From the NCBI GenBank assembly GCA_963802635.1, contig CAWDJJ010000001.1:558001-622000 (forward strand): 64,000 bases of DNA. Reading direction: 5' to 3'. Below, in pieces: positions 18,579-26,913 of this stretch (positions are counted from its first letter, which is position 1; each line of letters opens with the position of its first letter). Under the pieces are notes generated by a model. That model was given only the letters and a program-made list of their open reading frames with translations. It had not been told where the DNA came from and did no database searches. The DNA is from CAVTLG01 sp963802635 (lineage in GTDB: Bacteria; Chloroflexota; Ktedonobacteria; Ktedonobacterales; Ktedonobacteraceae). A program made the translations under genes and the position numbers.

Positions 18579-19196
18579 ATGGACACTTTGGCATTTCTGA
18601 CACTGGTCGTCCCTATTCTTGTACTCTTTTACCTGGCTGCCCTTTTCTTTATCCATCCAACCAGGCAAGCTCTGCTAGCCTCGCTGCTAGGTGGCCTGAT
18701 CATGGGACTGCTGAATATACTGGTGGATGTGCTCGCATACTATGCCCATTGGTGGCATTATGCAGTGCAAGTCATGCCGGTGAAAGATACACCGTTTTAT
18801 CTGGTACCAATACTCAATGCTCTTAATGCTGTATTGGTAACATTACACATCTCTTTGCCGTTATATCTCAGCCCGATCCTGATTTATGGTAGCCTTGCCT
18901 ATCTGCTGGTCTGGCGTTTCTGGCATGGGCGTACGCATTGGTTAGCCATGTTGTTCGTCATTGGAGTGCCTCTCTTCTGTATTGTACGTGATATTCTGGG
19001 AGGCGTCTACAGTACAGCTTATCAGGTGTGGGAAAACGTAGCTGCTGCTAGTATTGTCACTATTGTCCTATGGATTGTTGCATTCTACTCAGGCTTCTTT
19101 GTCTTCTGGCGTCTTACTCCGCAGCGTGGAGAGAGTATAGATACAAATTCTCAAACCCTCTCTATGCTGGAAAAAACGCAGGCACACGCAGAATAA
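18579..19196 (+). CDS. Multi-pass membrane protein of unknown function
   Basis: 205 residues with about six hydrophobic helices (first at residues 4-25, last at 160-185) and a short polar C-terminus. Notable is HWWHYAVQVMPVKDTPFYLV between helices two and three. I do not recognise the family; similar lengths and helix counts occur in uncharacterised Chloroflexota and Firmicutes membrane proteins. It begins 53 bases after the divergent nadE start region and ends just before the thioesterase gene, with which it is probably co-transcribed. Confidence 0.75.
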   Translation: MDTLAFLTLVVPILVLFYLAALFFIHPTRQALLASLLGGLIMGLLNILVDVLAYYAHWWHYAVQVMPVKDTPFYLVPILNALNAVLVTLHISLPLYLSPILIYGSLAYLLVWRFWHGRTHWLAMLFVIGVPLFCIVRDILGGVYSTAYQVWENVAAASIVTIVLWIVAFYSGFFVFWRLTPQRGESIDTNSQTLSMLEKTQAHAE

Positions 19197-19250
19197 AGGT
19201 ATATGGATGCAAGTTGCATCTTGCACTCTTATAGAAAGGTGAGAGTTGCT

Positions 19251-19697
19251 GTGGAAAATTCGCAGGACGCGCTGCTTGCCAGAATAAACGCGGCAGGCCG
19301 GGGAACGGTTCTTGACGTGTTGGGTATTACGCTGGTGGAGACAACACAGGAGCGTGTTGTGGCAACAATGCCAATTGGACCCCATCACCATCAGCCGACG
19401 GGATACTTGCATGGTGGAGTCTCGGTGCTACTGGCGGAGACGGTGGCCTCGATTGGTAGTGCCTTGCATATCGATGCAGAGCGACAGATGGCTTTTGGGC
19501 TGGAAATCAATGCCAATCATCTGCGCCCGAAACGCGACGGTACGTTGATCAGCGTTGCCACGCCGATCCATCTTGGTCGTACCACACATATCTGGGATAT
19601 CAGGATCACAGATGAAAACGATAAGCTGGTTTGCATTTCGCGTTGTACTATCGCAGTGGTAGATCGTTCCCCTGATAACGGCAATATTCGAGCATAA
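19251..19697 (+). CDS. PaaI-type hotdog-fold thioesterase
   Basis: 148 residues from GTG 19251, preceded by AAAGGTGAGAG; an ATG at 19203 would add 16 residues with poor spacing. Signature QPTGYLHGGVSVLLAETVAS has the active-site region of the 4-hydroxybenzoyl-CoA/PaaI hotdog family (HGG, then the acidic helix residue), and FGLEINANHLRPKRDGTLIS is the second strand pair. Such enzymes hydrolyse acyl- or aryl-CoA thioesters as dimers or tetramers in the cytosol. Closest in layout to menaquinone-pathway DHNA-CoA thioesterases and general PaaI members; the exact substrate cannot be told. Probably co-transcribed with the upstream membrane protein. Confidence 0.85.
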   Translation: MENSQDALLARINAAGRGTVLDVLGITLVETTQERVVATMPIGPHHHQPTGYLHGGVSVLLAETVASIGSALHIDAERQMAFGLEINANHLRPKRDGTLISVATPIHLGRTTHIWDIRITDENDKLVCISRCTIAVVDRSPDNGNIRA

Positions 19698-19712
19698 GAT
19701 GCACCCGTCTCT

Positions 19713-19735
19713 GGTTAGTACAAAAGGGGCTAACC
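19713..19735. terminator. Weak hairpin between convergent genes
   Basis: GGTTAG / CTAACC six-base stem with an 11-base loop, followed by AAAATCCTCTTGTTGTTTT. It sits between the thioesterase and Rpn-type genes and is a possible bidirectional terminator. Confidence 0.3.
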
Positions 19736-19752
19736 AAAATCCTCTTGTTGTT

Positions 19753-20673
19753 TTATGATGCTGAAGCTTGAGGTGTAGATGCGCGTAACAGCCAGAGCAC
19801 CGCCTCTGCATCAGGAGCAGTTTCAATCTGCCGATGAAGCAATTCTAACGCATCAGGCTTCTTAATCTTGGTTATTTCCGTTTGTGCTATTTCAGCAATA
19901 TCCGGGTAACGTATGCTGATAATGTTAAGTACAGCTTTACGGAATCCCTCAGCCATACCTTCAGCTTTACTTTCCGTGCGGATCTTTTTGACTTTGGGGT
20001 GGTCTTCCCATAATGGATCGTACATGTGCAATTGCTCCTGTATTTTGCTTTTTTCGTTTGGAGGAACGGTATCTGTTCGCTCCAACAAGACCTCCATCCA
20101 TACAAATTGCTGAGATAAGGCGACTTCATCATCCCTATAGAGCGTCGCTAGCTCCTCCATGGCTTGCTTGATAAGTGCTGCATTGGTTCCCTGCATCGTT
20201 GGTAGTAGCGGATACATGCATGCTACATGCTCGTCTACATAACGCTCGGCATCCAACGTGAACAATGGCAATGTAAGAAAATGAAACGTCAATAGTTCAT
20301 TTGGACCACTCATCACGCGCAAAGGTGTCTCTGCCATCTGGATACGAAACGGATAAATGATCATTGAGATTACCGGCAAACGATGGTCTCGATATAGTAT
20401 TGCATTATACACCAATAAGCGAGAGGTCATCTCACTATCTACGCCTGACTCGAATTCCAGGTGAAGAATATGCTCCTGACCGTTATAACGGACCTTGAAA
20501 ACTTTATCCGCGCGCATCGTTGGTCGAATGACCTCAACGTTGAGCGTCTCCTCATAAATACTTCCAGGTAACAACAATGGCAAGATATTCTGTGGCTGCT
20601 GCTGAAGCCAATCTTTAAAACTGCTATCGTATCTTTGTGATTGTTGCTTGTATACTTTCTTGTGCTTTACCAT
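19753..20673 (-). CDS. Rpn/DUF4351-type PD-(D/E)XK nuclease-like protein
   Basis: 306 residues from ATG 20673, with GGGAGGG upstream. The N-terminal half has the features of Rpn-like proteins (YDSSFKDWLQQQPQNILPLL, then MRADKVFKVRYNG and HILHLEFESGVD), in which an Asp and a following E-x-E/Q motif make a degenerate PD-(D/E)XK site. The tail KAEGMAEGFRKAVLNIISIR is the typical helical C-terminus (DUF4351-like). E. coli Rpn proteins are DNA endonucleases that raise recombination, often called transposase-like although they are not IS transposases. Chloroflexota and cyanobacteria carry many copies. A second member lies at 51383. No IS ends flank it. Confidence 0.75.
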   Translation of the reverse strand: MVKHKKVYKQQSQRYDSSFKDWLQQQPQNILPLLLPGSIYEETLNVEVIRPTMRADKVFKVRYNGQEHILHLEFESGVDSEMTSRLLVYNAILYRDHRLPVISMIIYPFRIQMAETPLRVMSGPNELLTFHFLTLPLFTLDAERYVDEHVACMYPLLPTMQGTNAALIKQAMEELATLYRDDEVALSQQFVWMEVLLERTDTVPPNEKSKIQEQLHMYDPLWEDHPKVKKIRTESKAEGMAEGFRKAVLNIISIRYPDIAEIAQTEITKIKKPDALELLHRQIETAPDAEAVLWLLRASTPQASAS

Positions 20674-20745
20674 AACTAGATACCCTCCCATCCACTTCTG
20701 TCGCTAGTATAGCACGTACTTATGCAAGAGGCAAGGTAATAGCAG

Positions 20746-21537
20746 CTACTGCGTGGATATTTCCTCCATCAGCGCTGCAAGGTTGTCATAAGTGTAATTC
20801 GGCTTAATACTTGATCTGGTTAAATCGGCGTGACCGTCTTTACCAGAAAATACCAGTAGCGTATGTGTACCCGCCGCTATACCAGCCTGGATGTCAGTAT
20901 CAAGACCATCACCGATCATCACTGTTTCGTCTGGCTGGCTGTCTAGCTTGCGCATGGCCTCTTGCAGCAGTGTAGGTTGTGGTTTCCCGATAATTTCAGG
21001 CTCAATACCGCTTGCAGCCTGAATCGCTGCAACCATGGCCCCGCAACCAGGAATGGTATCCCCAGCGATTGGCAGCAGAGCATCGCGGTTGATCGCAATA
21101 AAAGCTGCTCCGGCGCGTACATCTCGCACTGCCGCAGTCAATGTCTTATAGTCGAAGTGACGGTCGAGGCCGACGAGCACGACATCTGCGGTATGATTAT
21201 CCTGGTTAGCGCTATGTAGCGCATGTTCATGCACCATGTCAAATAGTGGTTCTTCACCTACAACATAGACGTAGGCTCCCGGAAAACGATGTGCGATATT
21301 TTGCACTGCTGCCTGACCTGCGCCAAGGATGTGTGTCTGATCGGTGGCAATGCCCAGTCGGAGCAATTTTGCCAGTACCTGTGTCTCACTGGCGAACGAA
21401 TTATTGGTCAGGAAAAGATATTTTTTATGCCTGGTATTGAGCCAGTGTACAAACTCTTGTGCGCCTGGGACAAGTTCTTCGCCTCGATAGATTACCCCAT
21501 CAAGATCGATGAGATAGGTTGTCAGTTGTGTGAACAT
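20746..21537 (-). CDS. HAD-IIA phosphatase, NagD-like
   Basis: 263 residues from ATG 21537 with GGAGC upstream. Motif I is YLIDLDGVIYRGEEL (nucleophile and acid-base Asp), motif II is FLTNNSF, the motif III region is EIIGKPQPTLLQEAMRKL, and motif IV is VMIGDGLDTDIQAGIAAG. The C2-type cap (residues 80-175) places it in subfamily HAD-IIA with NagD, phosphoglycolate and p-nitrophenyl phosphatases. It dephosphorylates small phosphometabolites; the true substrate is unknown. It lies downstream of dnaA on the same strand with a 112-base gap, so a shared transcript is possible but not evident. Confidence 0.9.
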   Translation of the reverse strand: MFTQLTTYLIDLDGVIYRGEELVPGAQEFVHWLNTRHKKYLFLTNNSFASETQVLAKLLRLGIATDQTHILGAGQAAVQNIAHRFPGAYVYVVGEEPLFDMVHEHALHSANQDNHTADVVLVGLDRHFDYKTLTAAVRDVRAGAAFIAINRDALLPIAGDTIPGCGAMVAAIQAASGIEPEIIGKPQPTLLQEAMRKLDSQPDETVMIGDGLDTDIQAGIAAGTHTLLVFSGKDGHADLTRSSIKPNYTYDNLAALMEEISTQ

Positions 21538-21649
21538 TGTGCTCCAATTGTTTCTTTTTCACTTGAGAGGATGCGTGTTCTATGTTCTTTATTGAAAGGG
21601 TGGCATGAAGTCATGCTTTTTCACGACCCGCTTGAAGGGATTGAAAAGA

Positions 21650-23149
21650 TTAATCGCGCCGAAGCTGTTCGCGAATAGCAATGATTTCGCGGCGTAAGGT
21701 TGGATTCAGATTGAGTGCTCGATCAATCTTTTCACAGGCATGCAGAACTGTACTATGGTCGCGTCCGCCGAAAAGTTGTCCGATTTCGAGCAGCGATACC
21801 TGCGTCTCCTGACGAATCAGGTACATGGCGATCTGGCGCGGCATGACAATATACTTGTCGCGCTGCTTCCCACACATAGCTTCGAGTGAGATATGATAAT
21901 ATTCGGCCACCATCTGAGCAATTTGATGAATACTCAAACTTGGTTCTCGATTGTCGCTCACCAACGAAGACATAGCTGCACGCGCTACTTCGAGCGTAAG
22001 ATCGCTGCGGTGCAAGCGTTGGTAAACCATGAGTCGATTGAGGCAACCTTCCAGCTCGCGGATATTTGTCTGCACTCGACCGGCGATGTAGGCAATAATT
22101 TCATCAGGGATATGATAATTCAGCAGATCGGCCTTCACGCGCAGGATAGCCATTCTGGTCTCCAGGTCTGGCGGTTGAATATCCGCTATCAATCCCCACT
22201 CGAAACGTGAGCGCAAACGTTCTTCCAGGCTAACAATAGCCTTTGGAGGACGATCACTGCAAATCACAATCTGCTTGCTCATCTCATACAAGCTGTTAAA
22301 CGTGTGAAAAAACTCTTCCTCGGTCGATTCTTTCCCAGCAATGAATTGAATATCGTCGACGAGTAGGATATCAACAGAGCGATACTTAGCGCGGAACTCC
22401 TCGGTTGTACGATAGCGAATAGCGTTCACGATTTCATTCGTGAACTGCTCTGAGGAAACGTAGAGCACAGCTAACCCTGTTTCTACTCCCTGATGTCCAA
22501 TCGCGTGCAGAAGGTGGGTCTTACCCAGTCCCACACCTCCGTAGAGAAAAAGTGGATTATAAGACTCGCCGGGTGCCTCTGCGACGGCCAGTGAAGCTGC
22601 ATGGGCCAGACGATTGCTATTACCAACGATAAAGGCATCAAAGGTGTAACGTGAGTTCAACCGATTATGCATGAGCATATTGGCGCGTTGTTCATTTTCC
22701 CATTCTTCAAGCCGGTCATTTGACGCATAGGGAAACTCAGATTGCACAGGTGGCCTGACTGTTTTATCATAATAGGGCGGCGTCTGAGCCGTTGATACCG
22801 GCTGCTGCTGAGCAGTGGTAACATCTATCGCTGGATCATGTTCTATGAGCGGTTCATCCTGTGCATTTGAGACAGATAGCTTGACTGGCTGGCCCATTAC
22901 ATCTTTGAGAATATCCTCAAGAACGCGCCGCCAGCGTGTATTAATGACATCGCGTGCCAGTTCGTTGGGTACCTGCAAAATAAGGTATATGCCTTGATCC
23001 GCTGTATGTAGAGCTGCTTCAGCATTAGCATTGCCGGGAGCAGAGTCGTTTACGAGCTGGGCGTCTTGCAACCATGTCTTGGAGACTGCATCAACTGGAG
23101 TATGCTCCAGTTGTTCAAGGGTGGTATGCCAGATAGTAGCGGTGTTCAC
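21650..23149 (-). CDS. dnaA: Chromosomal replication initiator DnaA
   Basis: 499 residues from GTG 23149 (GGGGGAAG just upstream; TTG 23179 is an alternative). Domain I is short and divergent, domain II is a Gln/Pro-rich linker, domain III is the AAA+ core with NPLFLYGGVGLGKTHLLHAI (Walker A) and VDILLVDDIQFIAGKESTEE (Walker B), and domain IV ends with ALNLNPTLRREIIAI after the DNA-binding signature LFGGRDHSTVLHACEKI. It binds TTATCCACA boxes to open oriC. It is not beside dnaN/recF here; ridA is upstream, 16 bases away. A three-box DnaA cluster exists at 32816-32859, about 9.7 kb from the gene. Confidence 0.97.
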   Translation of the reverse strand: MNTATIWHTTLEQLEHTPVDAVSKTWLQDAQLVNDSAPGNANAEAALHTADQGIYLILQVPNELARDVINTRWRRVLEDILKDVMGQPVKLSVSNAQDEPLIEHDPAIDVTTAQQQPVSTAQTPPYYDKTVRPPVQSEFPYASNDRLEEWENEQRANMLMHNRLNSRYTFDAFIVGNSNRLAHAASLAVAEAPGESYNPLFLYGGVGLGKTHLLHAIGHQGVETGLAVLYVSSEQFTNEIVNAIRYRTTEEFRAKYRSVDILLVDDIQFIAGKESTEEEFFHTFNSLYEMSKQIVICSDRPPKAIVSLEERLRSRFEWGLIADIQPPDLETRMAILRVKADLLNYHIPDEIIAYIAGRVQTNIRELEGCLNRLMVYQRLHRSDLTLEVARAAMSSLVSDNREPSLSIHQIAQMVAEYYHISLEAMCGKQRDKYIVMPRQIAMYLIRQETQVSLLEIGQLFGGRDHSTVLHACEKIDRALNLNPTLRREIIAIREQLRRD

Positions 23150-23165
23150 CAGTCTTCCCCCATAG

Positions 23166-23552
23166 TTAGTCCTCGACAAGTGCTACACACTCGATTTCGA
23201 CTAATGCATTGCGCGGTAACTCCGCAACGGCGACGGTTGAGCGTGCCGGAGTTACGCCGCTGAAGTAATCCGCATAGACGGCATTCATTGCCTGAAAGTC
23301 ACTCATGTGAACCAGGAAAACAGTTGTCTTGATGACGCTGTTGAGCGATGCTCCTGCGTTGCTCAATACCGCTGCGAGATTTTGCAAGACACGTTGTGTC
23401 TGCGTCTGAATATCGCTACCAACGATCTCTCCTGAAACCGGATCAAGCGGGATCTGCCCTGAAGTATAAACAAACTGACCACAGCGAATGGCCTGGCTAT
23501 AAGGTCCAATAGCTGCTGGCGTGTGTGCTGTGCTGATGAGTGTTTTTTTCAT
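23166..23552 (-). CDS. ridA: RidA family imine/enamine deaminase
   Basis: 128 residues from ATG 23552. The N-terminus KTLISTAHTPAAIGPYSQAI and the block YTSGQIPLDPVSGEIVG are typical of RidA/YjgF; the C-terminal PARSTVAVAELPRNALVEIE contains the conserved Arg that binds the carboxylate and the acidic catalytic residue. The homotrimer hydrolyses reactive enamines and imines such as 2-aminoacrylate made by PLP enzymes. It is followed 16 bases later by dnaA, so the two probably form one transcript, an uncommon pairing. Its ribosome-binding site AAAGGACG lies at the end of an IS605-type relic immediately upstream. Confidence 0.93.
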   Translation of the reverse strand: MKKTLISTAHTPAAIGPYSQAIRCGQFVYTSGQIPLDPVSGEIVGSDIQTQTQRVLQNLAAVLSNAGASLNSVIKTTVFLVHMSDFQAMNAVYADYFSGVTPARSTVAVAELPRNALVEIECVALVED

Positions 23553-23565
23553 GTCGCCGTCCTTT

Positions 23566-23950
23566 CTGGATACCCACTGCCTTCAGGCGTGGGAGGAAAG
23601 AAAGCCGCCTGCAGGCGGGAACCCCTTGCGGGGAAATGTCAGAAATGCGGTCTGACATTCAGGTGGCTGCAAGAAAAATGCAGTCCATCTCCGCACAGAC
23701 GTAAGGTGCCCTTCGCCAATGTTCAGGAAGCTTGTCAAGCTTGCAACACCGCTCCTCCCCTCAGAGCTTTTAATCACAAGCGATAGAGCTACAGATTAGG
23801 ACAGGCGTCCGTAGGTATCGTGACTTCCCGAACGAAGCACTTGCGTGCTCAGGCTAGTCAAGCAGACGTGCATCAGCCTGAGCGAAAACGCTCAACCGTT
23901 TTGCATGCCTCTGCTTTCAAAGCAGGGGTTCTTGACACTTGTTTTCCCAT
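23566..23950 (-). mobile_element. IS605-type relic with right-end hairpin, no intact tnpB
   Basis: On the minus strand the unit starts near a hairpin CCTGCTTT-GAAAGCAGAGG (23917-23937) and ends with the imperfect hairpin CCCACGCCT / AGGCAGTGGG (23570-23590) followed by TATCC, as in IS200/IS605 left and right ends. The frame in between (minus strand, 23777-23583) reads GEGHLTSVRRWTAFFLQPPE, resembling a TnpB C-terminal tail. Most of tnpB is missing. The right end stops a few bases before the ridA ribosome-binding site. Confidence 0.5.
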
Positions 23951-24081
23951 AATTTGCGTGCATGAAAGCGCTATATCAAAGTGTATGCCTGGACCCCAGG
24001 GAGTCCAGATGAATGGAAAGGACACGTTAACCGTGCCCCTTTCTGTGCAATAGCAAGGCCGAGTAGCTATCTATCGAGACG

Positions 24082-25056
24082 CTAAGACGGATGTTGACCA
24101 TGTCCTGGTACTGAAGCATGCCCAGAACCATCTTGGCTGACAGAATATTTCGCTGGATAAGCTTGTGCAGCAGCTACTCCTACTTGTTTCCCTCGCGAAA
24201 GCTCTTTTGCGCAATTGCGTAATGCCACTTGCATCTCCGCAGCAGAATCAAAACGATCTTCTGGCTCTTTTTGCAGTGTCTGGTTCACGAGTTGCTCAAG
24301 CTGGGGAGGAATGAGCGGGTTGTACTGGCGTAGAGGTGGAGGATTGGTCGATGCATGTTGCATAGCAATGGAAACCGCGGTTGGACCAACGAAAGGCGGA
24401 CGCCCTGCAAGCATTTCAAACATCACTACTCCCAGTGAATAGAGATCGGATGAGGCCGTCAACGTTTCCCCTCTTGCTTGTTCAGGAGAAAGATAATCGG
24501 CAGTACCCAGCACAATGCCACTATTGGTCAGCCCGGCATCTTCCGCAACGCGCACAATGCCAAAATCCGTCAGTTTTACCCAGGCTCCCCCCTCGGTTAG
24601 CCCTCCCACGCTACCGCTCCATGCCAACATAATATTTTGTGGCTTGATATCGCGATGGATAAAACCGCGCGCGTGGGCCACCTGGAGAACAGCACAGACT
24701 TGAGCAGCTATTTCTATGGCTTCGCGAGGCTGTAATTGTCGGCGTTGCCCGATAAGTTGTTTGAGCGTAGGGCCATGGATATACTCCATTACAAGAAAAT
24801 ATTGGCCCATTTCTTCAACAAAATCATAGATAGTAACGGCATTCGGATGAGCAAGCGCAGCAGCAGCGCGCGCTTCGCGGCGGAAGCGTTCGACTGCGCG
24901 CTGATCGTTTTTGTCCAGGGACCGCAATACTTTGATTGCCACAATGCGCTCTACGCGGTGATCCCAGGTTTTGAAGACGCTTGCCATACCACCAGTGGCG
25001 ATATGCTCACGAATCTCGTACCGTCCAGCGATCAGTGTGCCTTCAAATTGGTTCAA
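24082..25056 (-). CDS. Ser/Thr protein kinase (PknB-like, no transmembrane helix)
   Basis: 324 residues from TTG 25056, preceded by GAGGTG. All kinase motifs are intact: glycine loop IATGGMASVFKTWD, VAIKVL lysine, catalytic loop FIHRDIKPQNIML, DFG in KLTDFGIVRV, APE equivalent DYLSPEQARGE and SDLYSLGVVMFEML. Residues 10-275 are the catalytic domain. The C-terminal 45 residues are Ala/Ser/Gly-rich with no transmembrane segment or PASTA repeats, so the enzyme is soluble. An insertion of about ten residues (SGSVGGLTEGGAW) sits between the catalytic loop and DFG. Substrates are unknown. It is a single gene; a relic-rich spacer follows it. Confidence 0.92.
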   Translation of the reverse strand: MNQFEGTLIAGRYEIREHIATGGMASVFKTWDHRVERIVAIKVLRSLDKNDQRAVERFRREARAAAALAHPNAVTIYDFVEEMGQYFLVMEYIHGPTLKQLIGQRRQLQPREAIEIAAQVCAVLQVAHARGFIHRDIKPQNIMLAWSGSVGGLTEGGAWVKLTDFGIVRVAEDAGLTNSGIVLGTADYLSPEQARGETLTASSDLYSLGVVMFEMLAGRPPFVGPTAVSIAMQHASTNPPPLRQYNPLIPPQLEQLVNQTLQKEPEDRFDSAAEMQVALRNCAKELSRGKQVGVAAAQAYPAKYSVSQDGSGHASVPGHGQHPS

Positions 25057-25443
25057 CGTTTCACCTCAAGCGACCAGGGCGAAGACTTTCCCATACCCAT
25101 ACCCATAGATATTCAGAAACGCTACTTTCGTACTTCTATTGATTAACAACGGACACTGCGTGTTCCCTCTTAGAGAGCCGGAAACGTCACCTGACTTCGC
25201 TCTTCTGACAGAGATGAGGTACCTCCAGGTTCAGCGTGGAGGTGGCGGCGAGAGTCTTACTGCCACCATTTGCTCTTCTCTGGTTACAAAGAAATAGAAA
25301 TGATTTATAGTGTCAGAAGGTAGTATACCATTAATGCGTTAGGGCGTCCAGAATTGGCGCTCATCTGTATCAATATAACCATTCTTCTTATTGTATCACC
25401 ACCTCAAACTGTACTGGCTTAGCTTCATGTACAAGATTGTGTA
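25057..25443. other. Intergenic region with half-repeat and hairpins
   Basis: 387 bases. 25099-25130 carries, in reverse orientation, the right-end half of the dispersed repeat (TACCCATAGATATTCAGAAA). A perfect 7-bp hairpin ACCTCCA / TGGAGGT lies at 25224-25243, and CTTCTGACA (25202-25210) recurs inverted at 25311-25319. No coding frame or clear promoter. Confidence 0.35.
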
Positions 25444-25604
25444 TTACGCTACCCACATGGGATGCGTATCGGCATCCAGATCTTCGTTGGCGCTGGTTAG
25501 TTGCACTGTGCTGTTTGCTTTTAGACTATATACGCCTGTTTTACATGTTTAACGACTGTGATAAACCAGAGGTCGAATGCGCCGTTATTATAGTTATAAG
25601 CCTC
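25444..25604 (-). pseudogene. Decayed C-terminal fragment of a paralogue of the adjacent lipoprotein
   Basis: Translated on the minus strand with a frameshift and an in-frame stop, this stretch gives YNYNNGAFDLWFITVVK and then VQLTSANEDLDADTHPMWVA followed by a stop. The neighbour at 25617 ends with YTYNNDTFDLWLATAVK and VQLTNAQGHLDADSRPCWTA. The match covers both blocks in order, so this is the leftover tail of a tandem duplicate. The rest of the copy has been deleted. Confidence 0.7.
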
Positions 25605-25616
25605 TTATGCTCCCTA

Positions 25617-26840
25617 CTATGCGGTCCAGCAAGGACGTGAGTCTGCGTCAAGATGTCCTTGCGCATTTGTCAATTGTACCTCGCTGTTTGGATTCAGTGT
25701 ATAGTCACCTGAGATCTTCGGGTCTTTGACGGCTGTGGCGAGCCAGAGATCGAACGTGTCGTTATTGTAAGTATAGTAGGCGATCTCTTTGCCATCAGAC
25801 GACCAGATAGGGTAGCTGAGATACTCGGCTGTCAAAAGTTTCATAGACTGATTGTAGGGCGCTACAGCCTGCTGTTGATTGCTGGTACTATTCGGATTGA
25901 AGTTGGCATCATTCGTATCACCGGTTACGCCATTTGCCACCGGCATCGTATACATGCTCATTTGCGTATCACTGTCTCGACGTACGTAAATAAGAGAGTT
26001 TCCGTCAGGTGAAAACGCTGGCTCTAAGTTTGCTAGATTAGCCGTACCTGGTGTCAGCGGTACTGCCGGATCGAAGCCTGGATGGTATGTACCAGGGTTG
26101 TTGGTTATGGCATTTGCATCTTCAATGTTGATTTGAATAACTTGCTGGGTCTGTGTACTATCATAGTGGTAACTTGTGTAAGTAATCTGATCAGGATGAC
26201 CAGGGCGATAGCTGGCATCGCGTAGCCCTCCATCACCATAGACAGCATAGGCAACGTCTTTTGGTGTTGCGGTTGGGTTACTAAAAGGAATGGAAAATAC
26301 TTGTAGGTCTAAGAGTGGCGCATCTTGTCCCGTGGCTGCATACCAATCTTCTTTTTCCAGATCACTTAGAAACAGCAGCGTTGTGCCATCGGCTGACCAC
26401 GCGGGTTGCGCGAACCAGTGATAGGAGGCTTTGGGCGCGAAACCGGGATTGGGCACATAAGCGCCGTTGCCGCTAATCAAGATCGTAGGTTTGCCGCCAG
26501 AACTGGGTATATATGCCAGATTTGAGTAGTTCTGATAGCGTATGACAAATGCGATCCATTTGCCATCAGGCGAGACAGCGGGGTCACGGACATCCATGCC
26601 CTGGGTCAGTTCCTTGAGGCTCCCCTGTCCATCCAGAACATACAGGTTGCGGTCGAGGGTTATATAAATTTTGCCTTTGAACTTTGCCTGATCTGTTGTA
26701 TTAATGCCGACCTGCTCGCCATTCGTACCAGCATTTTTATTCTGAAACGGACTACTGTTAATGCCGAGACAGCTTTGCAGGCTGAGTGCAAGGACCGCCA
26801 GCAAGAAAACCATATGCCACTGTTTATGTATCTTCATCAT
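25617..26840 (-). CDS. Lipoprotein with TolB-like PD40 beta-propeller
   Basis: 407 residues. An N-terminal signal peptide ends in LALSLQSC, a plausible lipobox, so the protein is probably anchored outside the cytoplasmic membrane. The rest is built of TolB/PD40-type propeller blades: AVSPDGKWIAFVIRY, PAWSADGTTLLFLSD, PAFSPDGNSLIYVRR and PIWSSDGKEIAYYTY each carry the SPDG turn. Two ATG codons overlap (26840 and 26837); AAAAGG lies close upstream and favours the second by spacing. Propellers of this kind bind peptides, glycans or signalling partners; the ligand is unknown. A decayed paralogue tail lies directly downstream. Confidence 0.8.
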   Translation of the reverse strand: MMKIHKQWHMVFLLAVLALSLQSCLGINSSPFQNKNAGTNGEQVGINTTDQAKFKGKIYITLDRNLYVLDGQGSLKELTQGMDVRDPAVSPDGKWIAFVIRYQNYSNLAYIPSSGGKPTILISGNGAYVPNPGFAPKASYHWFAQPAWSADGTTLLFLSDLEKEDWYAATGQDAPLLDLQVFSIPFSNPTATPKDVAYAVYGDGGLRDASYRPGHPDQITYTSYHYDSTQTQQVIQINIEDANAITNNPGTYHPGFDPAVPLTPGTANLANLEPAFSPDGNSLIYVRRDSDTQMSMYTMPVANGVTGDTNDANFNPNSTSNQQQAVAPYNQSMKLLTAEYLSYPIWSSDGKEIAYYTYNNDTFDLWLATAVKDPKISGDYTLNPNSEVQLTNAQGHLDADSRPCWTA

Positions 26841-26913
26841 ACCTTTTCATAATATCTAAGAATGTAGAATGACACTATGAACATCCTACTCTGTGACTAT
26901 GAGTAACCTGCGC

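Noticed and set aside
19753..20673. Insertion sequence transposase
   Set aside because: The protein is of the Rpn/DUF4351 nuclease type and has no terminal repeats or target duplication; the same holds for 51383-52273.
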